Of a DNA stretch of 64,000 nt, positions 7,958-16,585 are shown piece after piece. The DNA is from Flammeovirgaceae bacterium (lineage in GTDB: Bacteria; Bacteroidota; Bacteroidia; Cytophagales; Cyclobacteriaceae): NCBI GenBank assembly GCA_021299455.1, contig JAJTGQ010000051.1, positions 17,755 to 81,754 on the forward strand. The letters are read 5' to 3'. How positions within the stretch are numbered: the first letter of the stretch is position 1; each line of letters begins with the position of its first letter. Under the pieces are notes generated by a model. The model saw only the letters and a program-made list of their open reading frames with translations. It made no database searches and had not been told where the DNA came from. Made by a program: the position numbers and the translations under genes.

Positions 7958-8578
7958 CTACTTCCCAGCTTTAATTGCCAGATGCGTTGTAATAGTTTCT
8001 TCCACTTTGTTCTGCGGCATTTCACCAAACCATCGACCCAAAATAGTTAGCTCTTGATCAAACAATATAAAAGATGGAGTGCCCCTTAGCCAGTTGCGAA
8101 TAAAGGTATGCCCCACTTGGTCAAAATGCGAGAAATACTCTTTGATTGCAAGCTTTGTTGGTTCAATTTCTGTATCAGGTGTTTTGTTGATAGCTACTAA
8201 TTGTTGAGTAGCATTTTGCAGAGAAGTTTCGTTCAATAGATCATTTTTTGAAATCATCGAATCGAACAGAATCGGAAATGGCAAAGAAAACCCGGGTATC
8301 CCACTTTTAGCGAACACCTTTTTTGTCTCTCCAATCAGTTCACCCTTTTCCACCAGCAGTTGGGTGTGCTCAGCAGTGTTCCACTCGAAATCTTCAAACG
8401 CTGTGGACAGACCAAAAAAGGAGACTTGCTCATGGTATTTTTGGTAGAGTTTGTTCATCTGCGGAAACGCATGCAAAAAGCAACCTGGACAGTTTACCTG
8501 GAAGACGAGCATCAAATTAAGATGAGTGGGGAAGAATTCTCCCTGAATCAATTTGCTGTATTGTATGTCTAGCTTCAT
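7958..8578 (-). CDS. Thioredoxin-like (TlpA/redoxin-type) protein
   Basis: 206 residues. A CPGC active-site motif (NCPGCF, near residues 29-34) follows the first beta strand, and the cis-proline motif GTPSFILFD is present near the C-terminus. The long helical insertion between them is typical of redoxin-domain proteins. No signal peptide is visible, so the protein is probably cytoplasmic, unlike most TlpA proteins. It follows the DUF2024 gene by three bases and precedes the four-Cys MarR gene, suggesting one redox-related transcript. Confidence 0.75.
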   Translation of the reverse strand: MKLDIQYSKLIQGEFFPTHLNLMLVFQVNCPGCFLHAFPQMNKLYQKYHEQVSFFGLSTAFEDFEWNTAEHTQLLVEKGELIGETKKVFAKSGIPGFSLPFPILFDSMISKNDLLNETSLQNATQQLVAINKTPDTEIEPTKLAIKEYFSHFDQVGHTFIRNWLRGTPSFILFDQELTILGRWFGEMPQNKVEETITTHLAIKAGK

Positions 8579-8581
8579 AGA

Positions 8582-8845
8582 TCAATTGCTGCAACCACGC
8601 AACTCAATAATATAGTAGCCTTGTTCCCGAATCAGTCTTTCTACGGTTTTCGTTGCCTGCTCGACATGACAAAGCCGACACTCCGTGGCTGTTAGCGTTT
8701 GGTGTTCCTCTCCTTTTAATTTTAGATATTCTTTCCCGTACTCATAAACAAGATCGCTGCTACTACTTTCAGGTACCAGAATATCGAAATTCATTAGTTG
8801 TCCATTTTTTCTGACAACATAAGTATCAAAAACATCTACTTTCAT
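8582..8845 (-). CDS. DUF2024 family protein
   Basis: 87 residues, matching the small DUF2024 family: begins MKVDVFDTYVVRKNG, then HFDILVPE-like (NFDILVPESSSS), and ends with CRLCHVEQATKTVERLIREQGYYIIEL. The Cys-x-x-Cys-His stretch could bind metal. No function is established for the family. It is translationally linked to the downstream thioredoxin-like gene (three-base gap). A hairpin lies 14-39 bases upstream of its start. Confidence 0.85.
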   Translation of the reverse strand: MKVDVFDTYVVRKNGQLMNFDILVPESSSSDLVYEYGKEYLKLKGEEHQTLTATECRLCHVEQATKTVERLIREQGYYIIELRGCSN

Positions 8846-8858
8846 AAGGGTAGTTATT

Positions 8859-8884
8859 AAAGGCTGATCAAACGATCAGCCTTT
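8859..8884. terminator. Perfect 11-bp hairpin between protoglobin and DUF2024 genes
   Basis: AAAGGCTGATC (8859-8869) pairs fully with GATCAGCCTTT (8874-8884) across a 4-base loop. On the minus strand it follows the exported protoglobin gene and precedes DUF2024. The U-tract is weak, so it may be a partial terminator or an attenuator. Confidence 0.6.
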
Positions 8885-8899
8885 GTTATTAAATACTTT

Positions 8900-9556
8900 T
8901 TAAAATTCACCTTTGTTTATATAAGGTTGCCCCCAAAGAATAGATTGCAACAGAACTGATTTTACCCAAGCCGCATGCATTTTTTCTACGTCCTGAGCGC
9001 TGCTTCCCGTTTTTGCTAGAAACGGTTTTAATGTTGTGGTGACAGGTATAGTTAACGCAGGAATGTAACGGTAGTTAATGATCGGCACTGAGTTTACATT
9101 ATCAGTCTTGTTTTTCTTGATGGAGTGATGGCGCAGACCAATTTCGTGTTGATAGTCGAGCCATTTCTGGTCGTAGTTAGCTTCTGCCGTTTGCACGATC
9201 CACATTGCAAAACGCTCACGAACTTTCGCTAAATAGTCACCATCTGGTTTTCCGGTTGTTTTATTCCCAAAAAAATATACGAGTTGTGGGGTAGAGGCAA
9301 CAAACCCGTACCAGACATCCAATATCTCATTGGTTTGACCTTTTAAAATATCGTGCGACATCCGTAGGTATTTGACGTCTTCTTCTCCAAACAATAGAGC
9401 CTGTTGAAGCAGCTTCAGTTCATCCAATGAAACAGGTGATTTTTTTACTTGACTTGTGCCGTACGTATATCCAGCAGGAACTTTTGATTGTTGTGCAAGG
9501 CCATTCAAGACCATGGCGGACATTAACAAGAAGGGGAGAATTGCTTTCATTTTCAT
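8900..9556 (-). CDS. Protoglobin-family protein with signal peptide
   Basis: 218 residues. An N-terminal signal peptide (MKMKAILPFLLMSAMVLNGLAQ) precedes a complete protoglobin domain: PAGYTYGTSQVKKSPVSLDELKLLQQALLFGEEDVKYL, LDVWYGFVASTPQLVYFF, then YQHEIGLRHHSIKKNKTD with candidate haem-ligand histidines. Protoglobins bind O2, CO or NO at haem. The leader implies periplasmic location, unusual for this cytoplasmic family. It lies 29 bases after a second, leaderless protoglobin gene to which it is clearly paralogous, so the pair arose by tandem duplication followed by gain of a signal peptide on one copy. Confidence 0.8.
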   Translation of the reverse strand: MKMKAILPFLLMSAMVLNGLAQQSKVPAGYTYGTSQVKKSPVSLDELKLLQQALLFGEEDVKYLRMSHDILKGQTNEILDVWYGFVASTPQLVYFFGNKTTGKPDGDYLAKVRERFAMWIVQTAEANYDQKWLDYQHEIGLRHHSIKKNKTDNVNSVPIINYRYIPALTIPVTTTLKPFLAKTGSSAQDVEKMHAAWVKSVLLQSILWGQPYINKGEF

Positions 9557-9585
9557 AAAATTTACTTTTAGGGTTAAACAATTGA

Positions 9586-10164
9586 TTAGAACTCGTTTTT
9601 ATTGATGTAGGGATGAGTCCAAAGAATAACGGTAAGCGTAACTGCTTTAAACCAGGCAGCATGCATTTTCTCTACAGTGCCCCCATCATGCCCTTTGTTA
9701 GCAAGAAATGATTTGATGGTTGCCGTGATAGGGAAAATGAATGCCACCATGTAGCGATAGTGTATGATAGGTTCAGCATCTACCTGGTCTGTTTTGTTCT
9801 TTTTAGCTGTGTGGTGTCGCAGTGCAATTTCATGTTGATAGTTGAGCCAAGTTTGGTCGTACGGTTTAGTACACAAATCCATGATCCATTGCCCGAATCT
9901 GGCACGCACTGCTGTCAGGTATTCCATGTTTGGCTTTTCATTCTTTCCGAAGTAGTGCACTAGGTGAGCGTTTCCGCCAACGAAGCCATACCACAGGTCC
10001 AGCACCTTGTCCGTTTGGTCTAGCAGTACTTCTCCTGCTAAGAGCAGGTATTTTTCATCGTCTGCGTCAAAAAGCACCGTCTTTTTCAGCAGTTCTAAAT
10101 CCGCAATACTTACGGGTGATTGCGGCACTTGCCCATAGGCATAACCCTTGATGGTTGATTCCAT
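9586..10164 (-). CDS. Protoglobin-family protein (cytoplasmic)
   Basis: 192 residues, a single protoglobin domain without leader: GYAYGQVPQSPVSIADLELLKKTVLFDADDEKYLLLAGEVL, LDLWYGFVGGNAHLVHYF, YQHEIALRHHTAKKNKTDQVDAEPIIHYRY and HAAWFKAVTLTVILW. It is expected to bind haem and diatomic gases. First gene of the protoglobin pair; a textbook Bacteroidota promoter (10226-10196) with a palindrome in its spacer lies 30 bases upstream. Confidence 0.85.
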   Translation of the reverse strand: MESTIKGYAYGQVPQSPVSIADLELLKKTVLFDADDEKYLLLAGEVLLDQTDKVLDLWYGFVGGNAHLVHYFGKNEKPNMEYLTAVRARFGQWIMDLCTKPYDQTWLNYQHEIALRHHTAKKNKTDQVDAEPIIHYRYMVAFIFPITATIKSFLANKGHDGGTVEKMHAAWFKAVTLTVILWTHPYINKNEF

Positions 10165-10195
10165 AGTGTTTTGTTTTAAGTGAATAATAATGACA

Positions 10196-10226
10196 CAAAT
10201 ATAGTAAGGAATCCTAACTAAACAAA
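10196..10226 (-). promoter_or_regulatory. Protoglobin promoter with palindromic operator in the spacer
   Basis: On the minus strand TTTG (10226-10223), a 19-base spacer, then TATATTTG (10203-10196) match the Bacteroidota consensus exactly. Bases 10203-10219 (AGTAAGGAATCCTAACT) form a near-perfect 17-bp palindrome between the two boxes, with the TTAGG/CCTAA look of MarR-family sites. Repression by the nearby four-Cys MarR protein is a plausible inference. Confidence 0.7.
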
Positions 10227-10299
10227 TTTTCTGCTTTATTTTGAATCGGGAAGCTTGGTTAGGGTTTCTTTTGGGCTACAGCAAACTTGGGGTAGTGCC

Positions 10300-10370
10300 C
10301 GCCTCAGTACCCCATTTCTACGCTTCGGTTATATTCTGACCACACGGCTGTCTAAAGCTTTTCACTTTTG
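10300..10370 (+). promoter_or_regulatory. Efflux operon promoter with LytTR-type direct repeat
   Basis: CGCCTCAGTA (10300-10309) and CGCTTCGGTT (10321-10330) are direct repeats with a 21-bp period. CACTTTTG (10363-10370) serves as the -7 box 42 bases after the second repeat starts. The same geometry recurs at 18422-18492 and 4896-4826. A 21-bp period is that of AgrA-type LytTR sites. Confidence 0.75.
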
Positions 10371-10390
10371 AGCAACAAAAGAGAAAAACT

Positions 10391-11467
10391 ATGAAACAGT
10401 CTATCAAAATTATCATTGCCGTTGTTATTGTCGGTTTAGCTGCAGGTGTTTTAGCCTGGCAGTTAAGAAATAGTCAAAACACTAAGCTTCGTGAGGCAAA
10501 GGAGGCACAAGTACCCATTCCTACTACGGTAGAATCACTTCAGCTATTGCCCCAAACAATATCGGGTGGGTTTTCTGTTCAGGGTATCACCCAGCCCTTT
10601 CAAGAAGTGGTGGTAGCCAGCGAGGCCACCGGCAAGATTTCTCAATTATATGTCAAGCAAGGTGATGTGGTCAAGGCGGGCGCAATACTTTGTAAGGTAG
10701 ACGCCACGCTGAAAGAAATTGAATTGAAATCGGCCAATGTGCAATACGATAAAGCAAAGAATGATTACGAAAAATATTTACGGTTACAAGCTGCCAATAA
10801 TACATCAACGGCAGAAGTGGAAAATGCCCATTTACAAATGATGCAGTGGGGATACAACGTAAATTCACTCGAGCAACAAATCAAAGAAAGTTCAGTTCAT
10901 GCGCCCTTCACGGGAATGATTGTTGAAAAACTGGCGGACGTTGGTGGTTATCTCCAAGTTGGCACACCGGTAGTTAATCTCATTGATATTGAAAAGTTAA
11001 AGGCGCTGCTATGGCTGGATGAAAAAGCGATTGCTTCGATTAAGATTGGCAATCAAGTGAGAATACGACTTGATGCCATGCGCGATGTTTTGATTTTAGG
11101 GAAAGTAATTTTTGTGAACCCCAAAGCCAATGAGTCGGGAAAGTTTCAAGTGCACGTTGAGTTTAATAACACCATGAACGCCAAGGCGGGAATGACCCTC
11201 CGCGCTTTCTTTCAAGAAGAGAGTACAACCGATGTGTTATTGATTCCTAAAAGCGCGCTGGTACTGAATAGTGTAACTCCTGCCGTTTTTGTTTTGGAAG
11301 GAAACAAAGCACGTCTTCAACCTGTAGCCCTGGGTAACTCCCGCGAAAATCAAGTGGAAGTAACGCAAGGTATTGCAGCAAACACGACAATAGTAGCCAG
11401 AGGTGTTGAGAATGTGATTGAGGGAATGATTCTAACAATTGCCAACACAACCAATTCAAATAAATAA
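10391..11467 (+). CDS. RND efflux periplasmic adaptor (HlyD/MFP family)
   Basis: 358 residues. One N-terminal membrane segment (about 5-24), then the usual MFP order: barrel-sandwich half motif (EATGKISQLYVKQGDVVKAGAILCKVD), a short alpha hairpin, second half motif (VHAPFTGMIVEKLADVGGYLQVGTPVVNLID), beta-barrel and membrane-proximal domain. It bridges the inner-membrane pump encoded next (8-base gap) and the outer-membrane channel. First gene of the efflux operon, behind the LytTR-type promoter. A broken copy of its 5' end lies at 4648-4805. Confidence 0.9.
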   Translation: MKQSIKIIIAVVIVGLAAGVLAWQLRNSQNTKLREAKEAQVPIPTTVESLQLLPQTISGGFSVQGITQPFQEVVVASEATGKISQLYVKQGDVVKAGAILCKVDATLKEIELKSANVQYDKAKNDYEKYLRLQAANNTSTAEVENAHLQMMQWGYNVNSLEQQIKESSVHAPFTGMIVEKLADVGGYLQVGTPVVNLIDIEKLKALLWLDEKAIASIKIGNQVRIRLDAMRDVLILGKVIFVNPKANESGKFQVHVEFNNTMNAKAGMTLRAFFQEESTTDVLLIPKSALVLNSVTPAVFVLEGNKARLQPVALGNSRENQVEVTQGIAANTTIVARGVENVIEGMILTIANTTNSNK

Positions 11468-11475
11468 TCCCGTTT

Positions 11476-14400
11476 ATGTCAATAGTAGAGATATCAATTA
11501 AGCGCCCACTTATTGTAGTGGTCATCTTCATCATCTTAGGGTTGGGTGGAATATTCGCCTACCAAAAATTGAACTACGAACTTTTGCCAAAGTTTAACAT
11601 CGCTTATGTCAGCATTGGCACACTGTACCCGGGGGCATCTCCGGCAGAGATTGAGCAATCGATTACCAAACCGCTAGAGGAGGCTGTTGCCAGTGTAGAA
11701 AAGGTAAAGCGGATCACCAGCAGCAGCAATCCTGATTTTTCACTGATCAACATCGAGTTTATTTATGGAGCTGAAGTTGAGCAGTCATTTCAGGAGGTAC
11801 AACGCAAAGTGAACGAAGTAGTGGACAGGCTTCCCGCGCAAGCAAAGAAGCCGGTGGTGAGCAAATTCAATATCAACGAAGTTCCAGTGATCAAGGCAGC
11901 CGCTTCCGCAGACATCGGCAACGATGAATTGTCCGCATTGCTAAAGAACCAAATCAAACCACAACTCGCGCGGTTGAAGGGGATGGGAAAAATTGATTTT
12001 ATCGGATTGGAAGAGAAGGAATACATCGTGCAGATTAGTCCGGAAAAAATAAAGCATTACCACATTTCTGTTTCACAAATTGTAGCATCCCTAGAGCAAG
12101 CTGAAATCAACGTGCCTGCCGGCAACGTCACCTCCAATGGTTATCAACAAGGTATTCGTGTTACCGGTAAAGTAACCAACATTGAACAGTTGAGAAATAC
12201 ACTTATCGCTAGCGGGGCGAAAAGTGATATTAGGTTAGCGGATGTTGCGGAAATTGTGCGCTATGCCAAGAAAAAGGAAACAACCAGTCGCTTAGATGGA
12301 AAAAGCATTGTAGGCCTTATTTTATTTAAACAAAACAATGCCAACGCGGTAGAGATGAGTGCGCAAATTCAAGATAAGTTAAAAGAGTTGGAACAAACCT
12401 ATGCCGATAAGAAGCTAACGTTTGCCATTGCACAAGACGGTTCGGTATTCACTACTGCCTCTGCTACGGCCGTGAAGGTTGATTTGCTATTGGCCATCGG
12501 TTTGGTGGCGCTGGTGATGTTGGTTTTTCTTCACAGCATGCGGAGTTCTATGATTGTACTTGTTTCGTTGCCTGCCTCATTGTTGAGTACAATCATCTTC
12601 ATGTATTTTCTGGGTTACACCTTAAACCTGATGACGTTGCTTGCAATGAGTTTGGTGGTGGGCATATTGGTCGATGATTCGATTGTGGTGTTGGAAAATA
12701 TTTACCGCCACTTAGAGATGGGTAAAGATAAAATCAAAGCCACTATTGATGGACGCGAAGAAATTGGGTTTACCGCTTTTGCGATTACTCTTGTCGATGT
12801 GGTTGTCTTTCTTCCGCTCGCATTGACAGGAGGATTGGTGGGTGATATTGTGCGCGAGTTTGCCATGGTGATTGTAATCAGCACCTTGTTTAGTTTGATT
12901 GTTTGCTTCACCATCACACCGATGTTGGCCAGCCGCTTTGGTCAGCTCGAGCATTTATCGGCTGCGACTTGGGCAGGCCGATTTGGATTGTGGTTTGAAA
13001 AATACTTTAAAGCATTGGAAGAGGGATACGGCAAACTATTGCAATGGTCTCTTCAAAATAAAATGAAAGTAATTGCGCTGGCGTTTGGCTTGTTTGTGGC
13101 CTCGCTACTATTACCCATACTGGGTTATGTTGGCAGTGAGTTTGCACCACGCATCGACCGCGGTGAAATGGCCGTGACTGTTCAATTGCCTACCGGAACT
13201 ACGTTGTTGGAAACGGAATCGTTTAGCAAAAAAATAGAGACCAATTTGACAAAACAATTCCCTGAAATTACCCGCATTATGGTAAACCACGGAGTAGCAG
13301 CCGAAGCATGGGGAGCACCCGAAGAGAGGAACTTCGAATTCAGCCTCAACTTTCAAAGCAAAGAGAAGCGTACTAAGTCTATTCAACAATTGGGTAGAGA
13401 AATCCAACGAAGTATTTTATCGTCTCCCGGCACAAAAGTGAAGATAGCCATGATTGGCTTATTCGGCACAGCCGATGAGGCACCGGTTCAATTATTAGTA
13501 AGCGGAACAGATCGCGAAAAAGTGAGTAAGATTTCCCAGGAGTTGGCTTCTGCTATGCGTTCGATTGAAGGCACCTATGACATTCGCATCAGCGGCAAAG
13601 CACGAAAATACGATGTGCAAATCATTCCCGACAAGGACAAAATGGCGCGGTTTGGTGTAAACGCTACCGACCTCGGCACCGCTGTTCGCATTGCCATGGT
13701 AGGTTATGATGAATTGAAGATAGAAGAGAAGACCGAGAGCGTTCCTATTCGCATCACGCTGAATCCTGCTGCAAAACAAGACATCAATACGTTAATGCAA
13801 TTAGAAGTGTACAGTTCATCTGGTCAACTTGTTGAATTGGGGCAAGTGGCAAGGATTGAACCGTTAAGCACACCGGCTATGCTGGAGCGCACCAACAAGA
13901 ATGGATCGGTGACGATTTTTTGTGGAGTGGCAGGTCGGCCTGTTGGTGATGTAGGTGAGGACATAAAAATCGTCATTGCACAACTCAAAGATGTACAAGG
14001 TGTATCGTTAGATTTTCAAGGCGACTTAGCGAATCAAGATGACAGTTTTGGCTCGCTCGGGCTTGCCTTTGGCGCGGGCATTTTGCTCATGTATTTTATC
14101 ATGGTGGCGTTGTACAATTCATGGATCGATCCTTTTGTCGTATTGTTTTCTATTCCACTCGCGGTGATTGGCGCATTGCTTGCTTTGGGCCTTACGGGCG
14201 AGAGCATCAACATCTTTTCCATTTTCGGAATGATCATGATGACGGGGCTGGTGGCCAAGAACGGCATTTTATTGGTCGATCGCATCAACCAAAATTTAGC
14301 ATCAGGGGAATCACTGGCGAACGCCATTGAGGAAAGTGGCAAGACGAGACTGCGACCGATCATGATGACCACCATCGCCATGGTGTTGGGTATGTTGCCG

Positions 14401-15903
14401 ATTGCCATCGCGAAGGGCAACGGAGCGGAAGTGAAAAACGGATTGGCCTGGGCGATTATGGGCGGGCTCACCAGCAGCATGTTTCTTACACTTGTGATTG
14501 TGCCGGTGGTGTATGCCATCATTCACAATTTAACAGCAAAGTTCAACAAGGTTCACCCCATGTTGGTGAAAGCGGCAGCGGTTGCGATCATTCTCTTTTT
14601 CAACCTCCTTCCAACATCGTCTGTGCAAGCACAAGACACGTTGCAGCTTTCTGTAAAAAGTGCCTTGGCAATGGGCATGGAAAACAACGCGGCCGTGCGA
14701 ATAGCAAAACTAGAGCCGTTGAAGCAACAAGCCTTACAGCGCGAAGCTTTTAGTTATCGGCTGCCACAATTGAATGGCTTTGGGAATTACCTTCATGCTA
14801 CGCAGATTCCGGTTGTGTTTTTTCCTTCGCTTTCGGCAGATCCGGCTACCGGTGAATTGATCTTTGGTCCTGTGCAAGCCATTAAAGCGGGGAGCAACCA
14901 TGCCATCACCGCAGGGGTGAATGCATCTTTTGACCTGATCAATTTACAAACCTCTTCAAACATTAAGCAAGCAGCGATCAGCAGCGAAATTGCCCAAAAG
15001 AAGGTGAGAGCCTCCGAGCAACAAGTCGCTTATGAGATTAAGAAAACATATAACGATATCTTGTTTATTAAATCGCAGCGCAAGGTGGTAGAAGAGTCGA
15101 TGACAAGATACGCCTTGGCGCTTGCGTTTCAACGGGGCATGTTGTCAAATGGCTTTGCCATCCCCAACGATACCCTTCGCGTTTTTACGGATAGGCAAGT
15201 ACAAGAATTGGATTTGATTCAGCTTCGCTATGCAGAAGATAATTTATTGAACCTGCTCCGCTATCAATTGGGTTTGAAAGCCAAAACGTTAATCAAGTTA
15301 ACCGATGAAGATTTCTCGTATGACGTAAGTGAAGATAAACGCGACCCGAACTTTGTAAATCGGGCAGACTTGGCTGTGTACCAATCTCAACTTACGTTGG
15401 CTAAGCAGAGTTTGCGCGTGGCCCAATCTGCCAGCTTGCCCATCCTTTCACTCACGGGCAACTGGCAACTGCAAGGGCAAGATGAACGATTAAATCTTGC
15501 GACCTGGAAATTCCCCCAAAGTTCCTACGTAGGCGCGAGCATCACTATTCCATTGTTCAATGGCTTTAGACGCGAAGCAAGAACACAGCAGGCCAATGTG
15601 GATATACAGCAAAGCACGTTGCTATACCAAGATGCCATTAACAGGTCGTTGCTCGAGTATGAACAGCAACTGAACAAGTATGAAGAGCTGCAGCGAAAAT
15701 TAGCTGTTCAAAAACAAGTGGTTGAATCGGCACAACGCGCTCTTGCTTCACAAGCCGATCGGTACAAAAAAGGTTTAGTAAAGTGGTTGGAAGTGAAAGA
15801 TTCTGAATTGGTGTTAACTCAGGCGCAATTTGGTATTGCAAGTATTCAGATGCAACTCAACAGTACTTTTATTGAACTTGAAAAAATTAATCCTAGCAAA
15901 TGA
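11476..15903 (+). CDS. RND efflux permease fused to a TolC-like outer membrane factor
   Basis: 1475 residues. Residues 1-1028 are a full RND permease (AcrB/HAE-like): TM1 at the N-terminus, two periplasmic halves, and TM4 carrying the proton-relay pair Asp400-Asp401 in GILVDDSIVVLENI. Residues 1029-1475 form a complete TolC-family protein that begins with its own Met and a signal peptide (MLVKAAAVAIILFFNLLPTS...VQAQ), followed by the paired coiled-coil hairpins of outer membrane factors. A TolC gene has thus joined the pump gene by loss of the stop between them. The internal signal peptide could be cleaved to release the channel, or serve as a thirteenth membrane helix. The stop overlaps the next start (ATGA). 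Confidence 0.9.
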   Translation: MSIVEISIKRPLIVVVIFIILGLGGIFAYQKLNYELLPKFNIAYVSIGTLYPGASPAEIEQSITKPLEEAVASVEKVKRITSSSNPDFSLINIEFIYGAEVEQSFQEVQRKVNEVVDRLPAQAKKPVVSKFNINEVPVIKAAASADIGNDELSALLKNQIKPQLARLKGMGKIDFIGLEEKEYIVQISPEKIKHYHISVSQIVASLEQAEINVPAGNVTSNGYQQGIRVTGKVTNIEQLRNTLIASGAKSDIRLADVAEIVRYAKKKETTSRLDGKSIVGLILFKQNNANAVEMSAQIQDKLKELEQTYADKKLTFAIAQDGSVFTTASATAVKVDLLLAIGLVALVMLVFLHSMRSSMIVLVSLPASLLSTIIFMYFLGYTLNLMTLLAMSLVVGILVDDSIVVLENIYRHLEMGKDKIKATIDGREEIGFTAFAITLVDVVVFLPLALTGGLVGDIVREFAMVIVISTLFSLIVCFTITPMLASRFGQLEHLSAATWAGRFGLWFEKYFKALEEGYGKLLQWSLQNKMKVIALAFGLFVASLLLPILGYVGSEFAPRIDRGEMAVTVQLPTGTTLLETESFSKKIETNLTKQFPEITRIMVNHGVAAEAWGAPEERNFEFSLNFQSKEKRTKSIQQLGREIQRSILSSPGTKVKIAMIGLFGTADEAPVQLLVSGTDREKVSKISQELASAMRSIEGTYDIRISGKARKYDVQIIPDKDKMARFGVNATDLGTAVRIAMVGYDELKIEEKTESVPIRITLNPAAKQDINTLMQLEVYSSSGQLVELGQVARIEPLSTPAMLERTNKNGSVTIFCGVAGRPVGDVGEDIKIVIAQLKDVQGVSLDFQGDLANQDDSFGSLGLAFGAGILLMYFIMVALYNSWIDPFVVLFSIPLAVIGALLALGLTGESINIFSIFGMIMMTGLVAKNGILLVDRINQNLASGESLANAIEESGKTRLRPIMMTTIAMVLGMLPIAIAKGNGAEVKNGLAWAIMGGLTSSMFLTLVIVPVVYAIIHNLTAKFNKVHPMLVKAAAVAIILFFNLLPTSSVQAQDTLQLSVKSALAMGMENNAAVRIAKLEPLKQQALQREAFSYRLPQLNGFGNYLHATQIPVVFFPSLSADPATGELIFGPVQAIKAGSNHAITAGVNASFDLINLQTSSNIKQAAISSEIAQKKVRASEQQVAYEIKKTYNDILFIKSQRKVVEESMTRYALALAFQRGMLSNGFAIPNDTLRVFTDRQVQELDLIQLRYAEDNLLNLLRYQLGLKAKTLIKLTDEDFSYDVSEDKRDPNFVNRADLAVYQSQLTLAKQSLRVAQSASLPILSLTGNWQLQGQDERLNLATWKFPQSSYVGASITIPLFNGFRREARTQQANVDIQQSTLLYQDAINRSLLEYEQQLNKYEELQRKLAVQKQVVESAQRALASQADRYKKGLVKWLEVKDSELVLTQAQFGIASIQMQLNSTFIELEKINPSK

Positions 15904-16505
15904 AGAAGATACTCATAACGCTTGCTGGCTGCTGGTTAAGCATTCAAAGTGTAGCTCAAGACAAAAAGCCTTCCCGTTTTGAATATTATTTCAACGGTGC
16001 AGTAGGGATTTATAATCCTACCAACGGACCAAAAGAGTCTGACTATGCAGGCAACACGTTTTCCTTTCAATTTCAAGTCAACTACAAAGACCATTTTTTT
16101 ACACGGCTCTTTGTTGATTCGTACGACATTGGTTACAAGAATGAGTTGACTACCCAAGGGATTGTGCTTGCATTCAATGATCGGGTGCAGGCGATAAATT
16201 TGGGTGGCGACTTTGGTTATACATGGCTGATTGGTAGGGTTTCGCCTTATGCCTACGCGGGGGTGGGTCTTGCTTTGGTAAACTTACCGCAGGTTACCAC
16301 GGCCGTGGGTAACCGCGTTCAAATTGATAAACCGTCTATTCAAACATTTGCATTTCGTACGGGGGCAGGTCTTGATTTTGAAATCACTAAAAATTTCATC
16401 GTCTATTTAGAGGGCCAATTTTTATCCATTCCAGATACAAGCCCGCTCCAGAGGCAGGCATTGAATGGTATCAGTTTGCAAGCGGGTATCAAGACACCAC
16501 TTTGA
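15900..16505 (+). CDS. Outer membrane beta-barrel protein
   Basis: 201 residues. Signal peptide (ILITLAGCWLSIQSVAQ) followed by alternating amphipathic strands with aromatic girdles and a final strand ending in a hydrophobic pattern, as in small OmpX/OmpW-like barrels. It overlaps the pump-TolC gene by four bases, so it belongs to the efflux operon. Its role there (accessory porin or stabiliser) is not known. A hairpin terminator directly follows. Confidence 0.75.
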   Translation: MKKILITLAGCWLSIQSVAQDKKPSRFEYYFNGAVGIYNPTNGPKESDYAGNTFSFQFQVNYKDHFFTRLFVDSYDIGYKNELTTQGIVLAFNDRVQAINLGGDFGYTWLIGRVSPYAYAGVGLALVNLPQVTTAVGNRVQIDKPSIQTFAFRTGAGLDFEITKNFIVYLEGQFLSIPDTSPLQRQALNGISLQAGIKTPL

Positions 16506-16525
16506 GTAGTGGAAACACTACTTTT
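16505..16525 (+). terminator. Hairpin terminator after the efflux operon
   Basis: AGTAGTG (16505-16511) pairs with CACTACT (16516-16522) across GAAA, followed by a short T-run. It overlaps the stop codon of the barrel gene. Confidence 0.6.
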
Positions 16526-16585
16526 GAGTTAAAATGATTTTCTAATTTTACGCCTTGTGAGCACTACAAAAACACAAGTCAACGA

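Noticed and set aside
14034..14522. Long minus-strand open frame inside the RND pump gene
   Set aside because: Antisense shadow of a strongly conserved transmembrane region; low-complexity Met/Ile-rich translation.
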